This document shows, one piece after another, positions 1-8,832 of a stretch of 64,000 nt of DNA. The position numbers and the translations under genes are program-made. The DNA is taken from positions 434,001 through 498,000 of the forward strand of contig JBCCTU010000002.1 of the NCBI GenBank assembly GCA_039198065.1, in the 5' to 3' direction. Positions within the stretch are counted from its first letter, which is position 1. The number at the start of each line of letters is the position of its first letter. Under the pieces are notes generated by a model. That model had not been told where the DNA came from. It worked only from the letters and a program-made list of their open reading frames with translations, and did no database searches. The stretch is from CALHVX01 sp039198065 (lineage in GTDB: Bacteria > Pseudomonadota > Gammaproteobacteria > Pseudomonadales > Azotimanducaceae).

Positions 1-427
1 CAGCCTTCGGCAGGTCCTTAACGAACAGCGGTGAGCCGGCCGTGGTCGGGAAACCGACGGCGTCGGCCAGGTCTTTGACTGCCACGGGCATGCCGTGCAT
101 CCAACCCCGGCTGCGGCCACGGCGAAGCTCTGCATCGCGGTCATCGGCAAGCTTTTGTAGGTGCTCGGTAGGTGCCTGCGACACGATCGCGTTGATCGTT
201 GGATTGAAGCGCTCGATCTGCGTTAGGTAAGCGTCGAGCACCTCGCGGCAACTCACATCACGGCGATGGATCGTGGCAGAGAGGCCCAGAGCGGAAAGAC
301 GAGTTAGGTCCTGCGACGTTACCGGCGGCTGGGAGCCGGGTTCTAGCGGGGTTCCGGACGATGCACTGAGCGTAGCGAGGGCGGCCAGACCCGTGGCGTG
401 CGAAAGGAGCTGTCTACGGTTCGGCAT
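1..427 (-). CDS. Amidase signature family protein, N-terminal part (cut by window edge)
   Basis: The ATG is at 427 and the frame stays open to the left edge, so only about 142 N-terminal residues are visible. The start carries a Tat-like leader (NRRQLLSHATGLAALA), so export is likely. The visible mature part ends in GMPVAVKDLADAVGFPTTAGS, the region of the amidase-signature fold that holds the first catalytic lysine (the K of VKD). Family members hydrolyse amide bonds through a Ser-cisSer-Lys triad; both serines would lie beyond the edge. The substrate cannot be told. A DUF4397 lipoprotein gene lies upstream on the same strand, separated by two hairpins. Confidence 0.85.
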   Translation of the reverse strand, partial: MPNRRQLLSHATGLAALATLSASSGTPLEPGSQPPVTSQDLTRLSALGLSATIHRRDVSCREVLDAYLTQIERFNPTINAIVSQAPTEHLQKLADDRDAELRRGRSRGWMHGMPVAVKDLADAVGFPTTAGSPLFVKDLPKA

Positions 428-438
428 CGGCTTCAGAC

Positions 439-497
439 GTGCACCCAGATACGCGACCTGGGTGCACTACAGCGTCCGCGCGAAGAGCGCGGACGCT
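439..497. terminator. Two adjacent hairpins between amidase and DUF4397 genes
   Basis: Two perfect inverted repeats lie back to back: a 10-bp stem at 439-448/458-467 with a 9-nt loop, and a 10-bp stem at 471-480/488-497 with a 7-nt loop. They sit just after the stop of the lipoprotein gene and just before the amidase start, on the minus-strand reading direction. No T-run follows either stem, so a classical intrinsic terminator is not proven. The promoter-proximal hairpin could instead act in the amidase leader. Confidence 0.4.
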
Positions 498-512
498 TCA
501 GGATGGACGGAC

Positions 513-1907
513 TTACTCGAAGTCGTCGAAGAGGATGAGCCCGAAGGGCGCGCCGCCGCCGGCCGCGTCGCGAGCCGCTGCGGTGTAGATCCCGCCGGCT
601 TCGACGGTTATGGTCGCCGGTCCGATGACCGCCATACGATCTTCGTCGTCCTCGGCCGTGACGATGACGTCGTACATACCCGGCTCGAGGCTGACGTAGC
701 CAGTGCTGGCCTCGAACGCTACGCCGGCAAAATTCGGTGCGATGTCTTCACCGTCCTCGTCGGGCATGGTGATGTCCGTTCCCGGTTCAACGACGAAAAT
801 GTCGACGTCGCCGGCGCTTGGGGACGCATGAATGATTCGAACGCGTGCCTCGGTTGATACCGAGCGATTGTCATCGACAAACACGATCGGCGCGATGTCT
901 TCCAGTAAACCACCAGCGAACACGGTGTAGCTGAAGCCCTCGGCGAGGTTCAGCGTTTCGTCGATGACTGCAGGCATTGTGGTGCCCGTTGCGGTAACCC
1001 GAAGCTGAGTCATCATCCCGGGCATCAGGCTTTCGTACATGGTGACGTCGGTGTAGGCCAGGTTGCTGAACACTGGGGTAGTGCTCATGCCAGCGAAGAC
1101 GTCGACGTTCGGCGCATCGGGAGAGGCATGCACAACGCGTACGTCCGCCGGAGTGCCTTCGTTGAGCACTTCCGTTGCAAAGCCCGTTTGTTCATCGGAC
1201 AGCAGCAAGCTGATCGGTGAATCGCCGGTGGTGGTGTTGTTGACGGCGATCGCGAACAGGTCTTCTCCGCCAGTGAACGTTACGGTGCCAGAGTCGAACA
1301 CCACAGTGGTGTTGTCGCCGGCAGGTGTAACGGAAATCTGGTAGTCACCGGGGGTGATCGTTACGGGGCCAAGGGTGTCACCGAACATAATCGTTCCGAG
1401 CGGCGTCGCACCGGTAATGTCGGTACCCGGCGCTTCAACGTACACGTCCACCATGGGCGCGTCGGGAGAGCCGTGGATGACCCGGACCTGCGTCTGGGTG
1501 GTGGCGATGTTCGGTCGCGCCTCATCAAGGATGATCGGCGTGATATTGTCGGCGGTGCCGATCGCGATGATCGTGAACTTCTGACCGTCGTTGATGGACA
1601 CCGCCGCCGGTCCGAAGACCTCGACGGGGTCCATCATGCCCGGAACGTTTACGGTGACTACGGCGTCACCACTGGTGGCGTTAAACCCTGCGTAAGACGC
1701 GCTTTTAAACGGAATGCCCGAGAAAATCGTGCTTCCACCGACTTGAAGGGTAACCGGCGGTGCATCGGCTACGGCGTGGACGAAACCAACGAGCGGTCCA
1801 CCGGCGCTTATGGTGCCGTTTGGACCCGTTGGGGAGTCCTGGTCGCGGTCACAGCCAGCAAGCAGAGCGACCCCGGCGATGAGGAAAGAAAGAAAACCGT
1901 TGCGCAT
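513..1907 (-). CDS. DUF4397 domain-containing lipoprotein
   Basis: A 464-residue protein with a lipoprotein signal peptide (lipobox LLAGC, Cys19) and a low-complexity linker after it. Four related segments begin near residues 40, 141, 256 and 356; the last three carry the signature VRVIHGSPDAP or close variants followed by VDV(Y/F), which is the hallmark of DUF4397. These beta-rich repeats are known from secreted cell-surface proteins of unknown function. The mature protein is acidic. AAGGA lies a few bases before the ATG. It appears to be a single-gene unit. The family call is firm, the role unknown. Confidence 0.85.
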   Translation of the reverse strand: MRNGFLSFLIAGVALLAGCDRDQDSPTGPNGTISAGGPLVGFVHAVADAPPVTLQVGGSTIFSGIPFKSASYAGFNATSGDAVVTVNVPGMMDPVEVFGPAAVSINDGQKFTIIAIGTADNITPIILDEARPNIATTQTQVRVIHGSPDAPMVDVYVEAPGTDITGATPLGTIMFGDTLGPVTITPGDYQISVTPAGDNTTVVFDSGTVTFTGGEDLFAIAVNNTTTGDSPISLLLSDEQTGFATEVLNEGTPADVRVVHASPDAPNVDVFAGMSTTPVFSNLAYTDVTMYESLMPGMMTQLRVTATGTTMPAVIDETLNLAEGFSYTVFAGGLLEDIAPIVFVDDNRSVSTEARVRIIHASPSAGDVDIFVVEPGTDITMPDEDGEDIAPNFAGVAFEASTGYVSLEPGMYDVIVTAEDDEDRMAVIGPATITVEAGGIYTAAARDAAGGGAPFGLILFDDFE

Positions 1908-2057
1908 AGTACGTCCTTGAAATCGTTGCTAAAGCAAGCGCGCGCACGGTAGCAGAATCGGGTGAAAGATGTGTACCTGACCCTGAGGTCAGCAGTTCCC
2001 GCTGGAATCCTGTCGCGTCCGTGCGAGCGACTGTGTCTAAACTCTTGTTAGACAATC

Positions 2058-2828
2058 CTAGAAAACAGTATAGCCGCCATCCACGCAGACTTCCTGCCCA
2101 GTGTGATAGGTCTGTGACGGGTCCGCCAAAAACGCCCCCACGGCACGGAACTCATCGGGGTCGGCCCAGCGTCGAACCGGTGTGCGCCGTACGGTAGCGT
2201 CTCGAAACTTGTCGTTTTCGTAGCCACCAGACGCAAGCTCTGTGATCGTCCAACCCGGAAGCAACGAGTTCGCCCGAATCTTGTGTCGAGCGAGGCCGAC
2301 GGCCAGCGCCCGCACGAGCCCGTTTAGCGCGGTTTTGGCTGTACCGTAGGCCTCGTTGCCGGCGGCTCCGTGAATGGCTGAAGTCGACGATACCGCCACC
2401 AGACTCCCGCCATGCCCCGCGTCGATTAGTACTCTGGCGGCTTCCCGCAGTGTGAGAAACACACCGTCGAGGTTGGTGGCCATGACGTCGCGCCAATCAT
2501 TGAGCGTCAAGTCGGTGAAGGATTTACCAGCGCCCCCACGACCGGCGTTTGCGAACGCCCCGTCGAGACGACCCATGGTGGCGACGGTGGCGGCCATGGT
2601 GTCCACAACCGCCGGCTCGTTAGCGACGTCACAGGTCCAGGCGTAGTGCTGTCCTTCAAGGGCAGGGTTGACTGCCGACAGAGCGTCGAGGGCCGCGGCG
2701 TTTTTGGATTCATTTCGGCCCCAGATGGCGACACGGCCACCCGCCTGCGCGATGCCTTCGCCCATGCCCAGACCGATGCCGCCGTTGCCGCCGGTGATCA
2801 GGAACACCTTGTCCGTCAGATCAATCAT
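2058..2828 (-). CDS. Short-chain dehydrogenase/reductase (SDR)
   Basis: A 256-residue classical SDR, the usual length. The Rossmann nucleotide-binding motif TGGNGGIG is at residues 12-19, NAG at 94-96, and the catalytic Ser148, Tyr161 and Lys165 (YGTAK) are all present. The C-terminus (HTGQEVCVDGGYTVF) is typical of FabG-like members. It should be an NAD(P)-dependent alcohol/ketone oxidoreductase in the cytoplasm. The start overlaps the stop of the upstream esterase gene by 4 nt (ATGA), so the two are probably translationally coupled and may act on the same ester-derived alcohol. The substrate is not predictable. Confidence 0.9.
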   Translation of the reverse strand: MIDLTDKVFLITGGNGGIGLGMGEGIAQAGGRVAIWGRNESKNAAALDALSAVNPALEGQHYAWTCDVANEPAVVDTMAATVATMGRLDGAFANAGRGGAGKSFTDLTLNDWRDVMATNLDGVFLTLREAARVLIDAGHGGSLVAVSSTSAIHGAAGNEAYGTAKTALNGLVRALAVGLARHKIRANSLLPGWTITELASGGYENDKFRDATVRRTPVRRWADPDEFRAVGAFLADPSQTYHTGQEVCVDGGYTVF

Positions 2829-3943
2829 CCGGCCGCCATCGCTGCGGGTTCCGGTGCAGCTGGAACGCTGAGCAAGTAAGGCTGCAAAAAGCGGCTGATG
2901 TGATCCAAGGCCTGGTGAGCTTCTGGCAACCGCGGCTCGAAGATGTGCCAGACGTGGACCATGTGTTCCCAGCTTTCGAGGGTTACCGGACTGCCGGCTT
3001 CGAGCGCCTTGTAGTAATAGCGATAGGCATCGTCGCGGAGGATTTCTGCCTCACTGACGTGGATGAGTGTGGGTGCCAACCCCTGCAGATCGCCACGCAC
3101 CGGGGACACGGAAGGATGCGCGGGAGAGATTTTCGCGCTCAGCCATGCGAACCAGAGCAGCAGTGCGTTCGGAGCTTCGACGACGCGTTTCAGCGGTGGT
3201 CCGAGCATGGGATCGGTTTCCAGATTACTGCGCAGGCTCGGCGACGAAAACGTGGCATCGGTTGCGGGCGATAACGCCACCGCCGCATCGACGGGTGGTG
3301 CGCCGACATCGCGAATCCACGACAGCAAGCTTAAGGTTAGGTTGCCGCCGGCGGAGTCGCCGGCAACGAATACCCGCCGGGCGCGATGGTAGTTGCCGGG
3401 TCCGTGGGTATGGATCCAGCGATAGGCGCGCCGACAGTCATCAATGCCATCCTGGCGGCTCGCTTCCGGCATGAGTCGGTAGTCGATGGCGAGGACGGCA
3501 ATACCCAGCCGGCGGGCAAGCGCGGTGGTAATGGGACGATGGCTCCGCGGGCTGCCGGCTGTGAACGCACCGCCGTGGATATAGAGTAAGCGCTGGCTGG
3601 TGTCGGCGTTCGGCGCGAAGATCCATTCGGCCGGTACGCCCTCGGCGACGGTTTCGATGCGCGTGAGGTTCTCGAGATCCGCGGCGTCCCCCATCGTATC
3701 CATGGCGTTGCGAATCGCCGACAGACGGCTGCCGCCGGAAGGCAGTGAATCGGCGCTCACGAAGCTTGCCATCTCCCCAACCACCTCGTGGTGCGCAGCA
3801 CTCGGCGGGCTGTCCGCGTTGATCGGCGTCCGCTTTCCGCCGTCGTAGCGATCGAGATTGTCGCCGCTCAGATGCGCTTCCGTGATGAACCAGGCAACAG
3901 CAGCGAGGAGAAGGACGAAGAGACCAAATAACACCATGGGCAA
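2825..3943 (-). CDS. Alpha/beta hydrolase, HSL-type (family IV) esterase
   Basis: A 372-residue protein with an N-terminal hydrophobic anchor (residues 3-20) and an alpha/beta hydrolase domain. The oxyanion-hole motif HGGA is at 123-126 and the nucleophile elbow GDSAGG at 195-200 (Ser197), the pair that defines bacterial hormone-sensitive-lipase-like esterases. A His-rich tail segment (HMVHVWHIF) matches the catalytic histidine region. It likely hydrolyses short to medium chain esters at the inner membrane or periplasm. It sits between a Tat-exported protein gene (22 nt upstream) and an SDR (4-nt overlap), forming a three-gene minus-strand unit. Confidence 0.88.
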   Translation of the reverse strand: MPMVLFGLFVLLLAAVAWFITEAHLSGDNLDRYDGGKRTPINADSPPSAAHHEVVGEMASFVSADSLPSGGSRLSAIRNAMDTMGDAADLENLTRIETVAEGVPAEWIFAPNADTSQRLLYIHGGAFTAGSPRSHRPITTALARRLGIAVLAIDYRLMPEASRQDGIDDCRRAYRWIHTHGPGNYHRARRVFVAGDSAGGNLTLSLLSWIRDVGAPPVDAAVALSPATDATFSSPSLRSNLETDPMLGPPLKRVVEAPNALLLWFAWLSAKISPAHPSVSPVRGDLQGLAPTLIHVSEAEILRDDAYRYYYKALEAGSPVTLESWEHMVHVWHIFEPRLPEAHQALDHISRFLQPYLLSVPAAPEPAAMAAG

Positions 3944-3965
3944 TAACCGTTCCTTAGCGACAGGG

Positions 3966-4628
3966 TTAACCGAACTCGTAGCTCAGCATAATGCGAGTTC
4001 CGTCGTTGAGACCGCGTTTGAACCGTGGGCCCCACACCCCCCATTCGCGGCGGTACTTCGCAGCGAGCTTTTTCAAGACCCGCTCTTGGGCGGCCGCACC
4101 GGTTAGCACGCTGCCCGTCGCGCGTCCGCCGGGCAGCTTCCGGTACGCACCACGACTGCGCGTCCACACGCCAACATCGCCGACCCAGATCTGCGTTTCG
4201 GTCAACCCGTTGAGAATCGCCCGCGCACGCCAGGCATCAGACTTTGTGCAGACCACGGCGCGCCCACTGTCTTCCTGAAACCAAATCTCCGCCTGGCAGC
4301 GGCTTTCGGTGCCGTCGCTTCGGATGGGGGTAAGGTAAATTAAGTTGCTTATACTCAGCGCGTCAGCGAGGCTCGGGCCCTTGAGCTGCGGAGCGGACCG
4401 TGGAGCTACCGAAGCGTCGGCGGCTTCCGCAGCGGCTGCCGTGGGCAGTAGACCTCCAAGTGCCGTAAACGCCGCACTCTGCCCGAGGCTCAGCAGCAGG
4501 TTGCGACGGCTACCGAGGGCGCCGGGTCGCTTAGCCTGGCGGTCTATAAACCCGTCGTGCGTTTCCTGCGCCCCGTGAGGTTTATGAGTCCGGCGCGGCT
4601 TATGTGTCCTATTCATCCGATGCGTCAT
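3966..4628 (-). CDS. Tat-exported protein, possible PPOX-like split-barrel
   Basis: A 220-residue protein. An unusual basic/His-rich leader (repeated THKP) precedes a twin-arginine motif (SRRNLLLSLG), a hydrophobic stretch and an Ala-rich cleavage region. The mature part starts LADALSISNLIYLTPIRSDG and includes AEIWFQEDSGRAVVCTKS, which resembles the beta strands of PNPOx/deazaflavin split-barrel proteins; this is a weak resemblance, not a firm family call. It is the first gene of the esterase-SDR unit. Codon use is like its neighbours. Alternative: an unrelated exported protein. Confidence 0.6.
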   Translation of the reverse strand: MTHRMNRTHKPRRTHKPHGAQETHDGFIDRQAKRPGALGSRRNLLLSLGQSAAFTALGGLLPTAAAAEAADASVAPRSAPQLKGPSLADALSISNLIYLTPIRSDGTESRCQAEIWFQEDSGRAVVCTKSDAWRARAILNGLTETQIWVGDVGVWTRSRGAYRKLPGGRATGSVLTGAAAQERVLKKLAAKYRREWGVWGPRFKRGLNDGTRIMLSYEFG

Positions 4629-4793
4629 TGCTACATGTCATGGGGGAAGGCTTCAGCCCCTAGGTAAGAGAAGCTGATGGTAGCAATCCTGGCCTCGCTC
4701 GGGGACGCGCTCGGCAGGAAACCGGTCGAATCGCAGTAGAATAGGGCGGGCGCAGCGTCGTGAGCGATCGCCAAGCGCCCTGCAGGGAGACGA

Positions 4794-5960
4794 ATGAACA
4801 GCTTTGCACTAACCAGCGAACAGCAGCAGTTGTTGGACCATGCCGATCGCGTGAGCCGCGATCTGCTCTACCCACATGCCGAGAGGATGGATAACGAGGA
4901 GTGGTGGCCGGCGCCGGTCATGCGTCAGCTGGGGGAGCTGGGCCTGCTGGGTGTGACGGTGCCGGAGCAGTACGGTGGGCCCGGGCTCGGCCTACTGGAA
5001 GCGGGCCTCATCCTCCAGGCGATCTCGCGCTGGAACCATGCGTTCGGTCTGAGTTGGGTGGCGCACGACAACCTGTGCGCCAACAACCTCTACGCCAACG
5101 GCGACGAGCGTATTCGGGAGACCTTTCTGCCAAAGCTCTGCAGCGGTGAGTGGACCGGCTGCCTGGGACTCACGGAACCGGGCGCGGGCTCAGATGCCCT
5201 GGGGTCGATGCGAACGCGGGCTGAGCGGAAGGGCGATGACTACGTCATCAACGGTTCAAAGCTCTACATCACGAATGGGCCGGTGGCCGATGTGTGTCTG
5301 CTGTACGCAAAAACACAACCGGGTCGTGGTTCCAAAGGGATCACCGCGTTCGTGGTTGAAACGTCGAGTCCGGGCTTCACCGTGGCGCAGAAGCTCAACA
5401 AGATGGGTTTTCGGGGCAGTCAGACCGGTGAACTTGTGTTTGAAGATCTGCACGTGCCGCGGGCGAACATCGTTGGTGAGGAACACCAGGGCCACAAGGT
5501 TGTCATGAGCGGACTCGACATCGAGCGCGCGATCATCGCAACGATCAACGTCGGTGTGGCGGAGCGGGCCCTCGAGCTGTGTGTCGAATACGCCAAGACC
5601 CGCGTGCAGTTCGATCAGACGATTGCGAGCTTTCAGATGATCCAAGCACGCCTCGCGGACATGTACACCTGGGTTGAAACGATGAAGACCTTCTGCTGGC
5701 AGGTTCTGGCGGAGGTCGATCAGGTCGACGCAGCGGAGACGGGCCGCGGCCGCATCCATGCGCGCACGGCGGCGGCGGTCATGTACTGCGCCGATATGTG
5801 TAACCGAGTATTGGACTCGGCGGTGCAGATTCACGGTGGCGCCGGTTACGTGTGGGAATCGGAGATCAATCGGCTGTTCCGTGCGACCAAGTTGCTCGAA
5901 ATCGGTGCCGGTACGACCGAGGTTCGCAAAATGATTATTGCCAAGGAATTGCTGGCCTAA
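4794..5960 (+). CDS. Acyl-CoA dehydrogenase, isovaleryl-CoA dehydrogenase-like
   Basis: A 388-residue FAD-dependent acyl-CoA dehydrogenase of normal length. It has the flavin-binding segments LTEPGAGSD and YITNGP, and the C-terminal signature IHGGAGYVWE followed by EIGAGTTEVRKMII. The base is probably Glu244 in GLDIERA, the helix-G position used by isovaleryl-CoA dehydrogenases, rather than the C-terminal Glu of medium-chain enzymes. It would introduce a trans-2,3 double bond into a (branched) acyl-CoA. Two further acyl-CoA dehydrogenase genes follow on the same strand, suggesting an acyl-CoA catabolic operon. Confidence 0.92.
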   Translation: MNSFALTSEQQQLLDHADRVSRDLLYPHAERMDNEEWWPAPVMRQLGELGLLGVTVPEQYGGPGLGLLEAGLILQAISRWNHAFGLSWVAHDNLCANNLYANGDERIRETFLPKLCSGEWTGCLGLTEPGAGSDALGSMRTRAERKGDDYVINGSKLYITNGPVADVCLLYAKTQPGRGSKGITAFVVETSSPGFTVAQKLNKMGFRGSQTGELVFEDLHVPRANIVGEEHQGHKVVMSGLDIERAIIATINVGVAERALELCVEYAKTRVQFDQTIASFQMIQARLADMYTWVETMKTFCWQVLAEVDQVDAAETGRGRIHARTAAAVMYCADMCNRVLDSAVQIHGGAGYVWESEINRLFRATKLLEIGAGTTEVRKMIIAKELLA

Positions 5961-6019
5961 GCAGCGCTTGGTTAGCTTGAATGTGAAGAGATCAAAAACA
6001 CCTAAGGGGGGATGAACCG

Positions 6020-7132
6020 ATGAATTTTGAGTTTTCCGAAGAGCAGCTCCTGCTCCGCGATCAGGCTCGCGGCTTGCTTGCCGATGTGTGCTCTCCGGCC
6101 GTGGTCCGGCGGGTGCTCGAGAGTGACGAGATGTACGCGCAGGACGTCTGGAAGACGATTGCTGAAATGGGTTGGACCGCAACGGTCATACCCGAAGCCC
6201 ACGGCGGCTTGGGCCTGAGCTACTACGAGCTGGCGGTGATCGCTGAGGAACTGGGCCGAGCAGCGGCGCCGGTCCCGTTTTCGTCAACGGTGTATCTGGC
6301 CACGGAAGCGCTGTTGCTCGCGGGCAGCCTGACCCAGCAGGAGCGCTGGTTGCCGCAGCTGGCTGCGGGGGAGGTTATCGGCGCCCTGGCCTACGCCGAA
6401 GGTAAGGGTCAGCCAAGTGCAGATCGCCTGGAAACCCGCTTCGAAAACGGCCGTCTTAGCGGAACGAAGCTGGCGGTGGCCGACGGCTGTTGTGCCCAGC
6501 TCCTCGTCGTTGCGGCGACCAGTGCCGACGGGCCCGTGTTGTGCTTGGTTGACCCTTCGGTGGCTGGCGTCACGGCGGAAACCGTGCGTACCGTGGATCC
6601 GACCCGTCCGCACGCCAATCTTCGCTTCGAAAACGCTGAGGCTGAGTTGCTTGGTACCCCTGGGGAAGGCTGGGCGATCCTTGAGGCGCTGCTCGACCGC
6701 GCCGCGGTGCTGTTCGCTTGGGAACAGCTAGGTGCCGCCGACGCGTGTTTGGATATGGCGAAGGAATACGCGCTGGGTCGTTATGCCTTCGGCCGTCCGA
6801 TCGCAAGCTACCAGGCTATTAAACACAAGCTCGCCGACATGTACGTTAAAAACACGCTCGCTCGATCCAATGCCTACTACGGCGCCTGGGCCTTGAACAC
6901 CAATGCGCCCGAGCTGCCGCTGGCCGCAGCAACCGCCCGGGTGGGCAGCACGCAAGCGTTGTACTACGCCTCGAAAGAGAACATCCAGACGCACGGCGGC
7001 ATGGGGTACACCTGGGAATTCGACTGCCAGTTCTACTACCGCCGATCGAAGCTGCTGGCGGTGACTATCGGCAGCGAGGCGCTGTGGCAGCAGCGACTGC
7101 TCGATGCGGCGGGCAGCGCGGCCGCGGCCTGA
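6020..7132 (+). CDS. Acyl-CoA dehydrogenase, putative non-catalytic subunit of a heteromeric pair
   Basis: A 370-residue acyl-CoA dehydrogenase preceded by a strong ribosome-binding site (AAGGGGGG at 6003-6010). The fold signatures are present (GLGLSYYELAVIAEELGR, QTHGGMGYTWE), but the usual catalytic glutamates are missing: the C-terminal EGT position reads IGSEALWQQ and the helix-G position has Asp226 in LLDRAAV. In actinobacterial and proteobacterial FadE pairs one subunit lacks the base and acts with a neighbour, so this is likely the partner of the gene at 7178 (45 nt downstream). Pairing is inference; the family call is firm. Confidence 0.9.
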   Translation: MNFEFSEEQLLLRDQARGLLADVCSPAVVRRVLESDEMYAQDVWKTIAEMGWTATVIPEAHGGLGLSYYELAVIAEELGRAAAPVPFSSTVYLATEALLLAGSLTQQERWLPQLAAGEVIGALAYAEGKGQPSADRLETRFENGRLSGTKLAVADGCCAQLLVVAATSADGPVLCLVDPSVAGVTAETVRTVDPTRPHANLRFENAEAELLGTPGEGWAILEALLDRAAVLFAWEQLGAADACLDMAKEYALGRYAFGRPIASYQAIKHKLADMYVKNTLARSNAYYGAWALNTNAPELPLAAATARVGSTQALYYASKENIQTHGGMGYTWEFDCQFYYRRSKLLAVTIGSEALWQQRLLDAAGSAAAA

Positions 7133-7177
7133 CACACCCCAGAGCAATCATCCGATCAACAAAATTTAGGAACCACG

Positions 7178-8395
7178 ATGGATTTTGAAGACTCTCAGAG
7201 TGAAGCGGCGTTTCGAGCGGAAGCGCGCGGCTGGCTCGAAGCGAACGCCCCGACGGCCGATGAGCTCGCGGGTATGGATGCCATGGCGCGAGGCAAGTAC
7301 TGGCAAAAGAAAAAAGCCGAGGCCGGTTGGGCCTGCATTCGTTGGCCGAAGGCCTACGGCGGGCGGGATGCGTCGGCGATTGAACAGGTGATCCTCAATC
7401 AGGAGGAGGCCAAGGTCGACGTACCCGAAACCGGCATGTTTTCCATCGGCCAAGGTATGGCTGCGCCAACGCTCATGACCTGGGCCTCCGACGAGGACAA
7501 GCAACGCTTTCTGCCGGACCTTGCCAGTGGCGAGACAATCTGGTGTCAGCTGTTTTCCGAGCCGGCCGGTGGGTCCGATCTGGCGGCGCTGCGAACTAAG
7601 GCGGTGAAAGACGGTGATGAGTGGGTTATCAACGGGCAGAAAATCTGGACCTCCGGAGCGCACTACTCCGACTGGGGCATTCTGGTTGTACGTACCGATC
7701 CAACGGTGCCGAAGCATAAAGGACTGACCTACTTTTACGTCGATATGAAAAGCCCCGGGATCGAGATCAAGCCGATCAAACAGATTTCCGGTGATGCGAA
7801 TTTCAACGAGGTCTACTTCGCCGATGTTCGCATTCCCGACAGTCAGCGCCTTGGTGAGGTAGGGCAGGGCTGGCAGGTGTCCTTGACGACGCTCATGAAT
7901 GAACGGGCGAGCATCGGTGCCGGTGGGACGAGTGTGGGTTTCGAGCGGGTCAAGGAACTCGCCGAATCGGTGTACATCGGTGATCGGCCTGCGATCGAGG
8001 ACAGTCAGGTCCGCGCCAAACTGGCCAGCTGGTACGTGCAGGAAGCAGGGCTCAAGTACACGGCCTACCGCACGCTGTCAGCACTCTCTCGCGGGGCCGT
8101 GCCGGGACCGGAAAACTCCATCGGCAAGCTCGTTGGCGCGGTCAAGACTCAGGACATGGCGTCCTTCGCCATTGATCTGCTCGAGCAGGAGGGCGTGATT
8201 CGGGATGCCGGGCTTGGCGGCGAGTTTGGTTCGCTGTTCCAGGACACCTATCTTGCCATTCCCGGGCTGCGCATCGCCGGCGGTACGGATGAGATCATGG
8301 CCAACATCATCGCCGAGCGTGTACTGGGCCTGCCGCAGGAGCCGCGGCTGGATAAAGGCGTGCCGTTCAACGACGTGCCGACGGGCAGTAAGTAG
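7178..8395 (+). CDS. Acyl-CoA dehydrogenase, putative catalytic subunit
   Basis: A 405-residue acyl-CoA dehydrogenase of the FadE17/FadE26-like type. It shows FSEPAGGSDLA for flavin contact, WTSGAHYSDWG, and the C-terminus IAGGTDEIMANIIAERVLGLP. The canonical C-terminal Glu is absent; Glu242 in LMNERAS sits at the helix-G position used as base by catalytic subunits of alpha2beta2 acyl-CoA dehydrogenases. Together with the preceding gene it would form a heteromeric enzyme, a type known for bulky acyl-CoA such as steroid side chains. That substrate is only a guess here. A VOC gene starts 4 nt after the stop. Confidence 0.9.
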   Translation: MDFEDSQSEAAFRAEARGWLEANAPTADELAGMDAMARGKYWQKKKAEAGWACIRWPKAYGGRDASAIEQVILNQEEAKVDVPETGMFSIGQGMAAPTLMTWASDEDKQRFLPDLASGETIWCQLFSEPAGGSDLAALRTKAVKDGDEWVINGQKIWTSGAHYSDWGILVVRTDPTVPKHKGLTYFYVDMKSPGIEIKPIKQISGDANFNEVYFADVRIPDSQRLGEVGQGWQVSLTTLMNERASIGAGGTSVGFERVKELAESVYIGDRPAIEDSQVRAKLASWYVQEAGLKYTAYRTLSALSRGAVPGPENSIGKLVGAVKTQDMASFAIDLLEQEGVIRDAGLGGEFGSLFQDTYLAIPGLRIAGGTDEIMANIIAERVLGLPQEPRLDKGVPFNDVPTGSK

Positions 8396-8399
8396 ACCG

Positions 8400-8825
8400 A
8401 TGCGTCCCTTTCATCTGGCGATCCCGGTCCACGATGTCTCGGTTGCCCGCGACTTCTACGGCCGGGTACTGGGTTGCGCTGAGGGGCGCAGTGCCGCCCA
8501 GTGGGTGGATTTCAATTTCTTTGAGCATCAGCTCGTGTGCCATCAGGTTGCTGGCGAGGATCGGGAGGCCGTTGCCGGCGTGAATCCGGTCGACGGCGAG
8601 CGGGTTCCTGTGCCGCACTTCGGCGTCGTTCTGACTCGGGATCAGTGGGACGACGTCGTTGGGCGCCTGACGAATGCGCAGGTGGCGTTCCGGATTCCGC
8701 CGACGATTCGCTTCGAGGGCACGGCGGGGGAGCAGGCCACCTGTTTCGTGCAAGATCCCAGCGGCAACTGTCTCGAGTTCAAAGCCTTCGCTGACCTTGA
8801 GCAGCTGTTCGCGCGCGACGCCTAG
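8400..8825 (+). CDS. VOC family (glyoxalase/extradiol dioxygenase fold) protein
   Basis: A 141-residue single vicinal-oxygen-chelate protein, starting MRPFHLAIPVHDVSVARDFYG and ending with PSGNCLEFKAF, the classic VOC edge motifs. Possible metal ligands are His5 in the first strand, a mid-sequence His (PHFGVV) and the Glu in the C-terminal LEFK. It resembles the predicted dioxygenase-like group rather than true glyoxalase I. It starts 4 nt after the acyl-CoA dehydrogenase stop (TAGACCGATG), so it belongs to the same operon. The start was placed at this ATG because a longer frame upstream only overlaps the dehydrogenase. Confidence 0.82.
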   Translation: MRPFHLAIPVHDVSVARDFYGRVLGCAEGRSAAQWVDFNFFEHQLVCHQVAGEDREAVAGVNPVDGERVPVPHFGVVLTRDQWDDVVGRLTNAQVAFRIPPTIRFEGTAGEQATCFVQDPSGNCLEFKAFADLEQLFARDA

Positions 8826-8832
8826 CGGGCGC

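Noticed and set aside
5256..6182. 308-codon minus-strand open frame across the first two acyl-CoA dehydrogenases
   Set aside because: It is a shadow across two real genes with no motif of its own.
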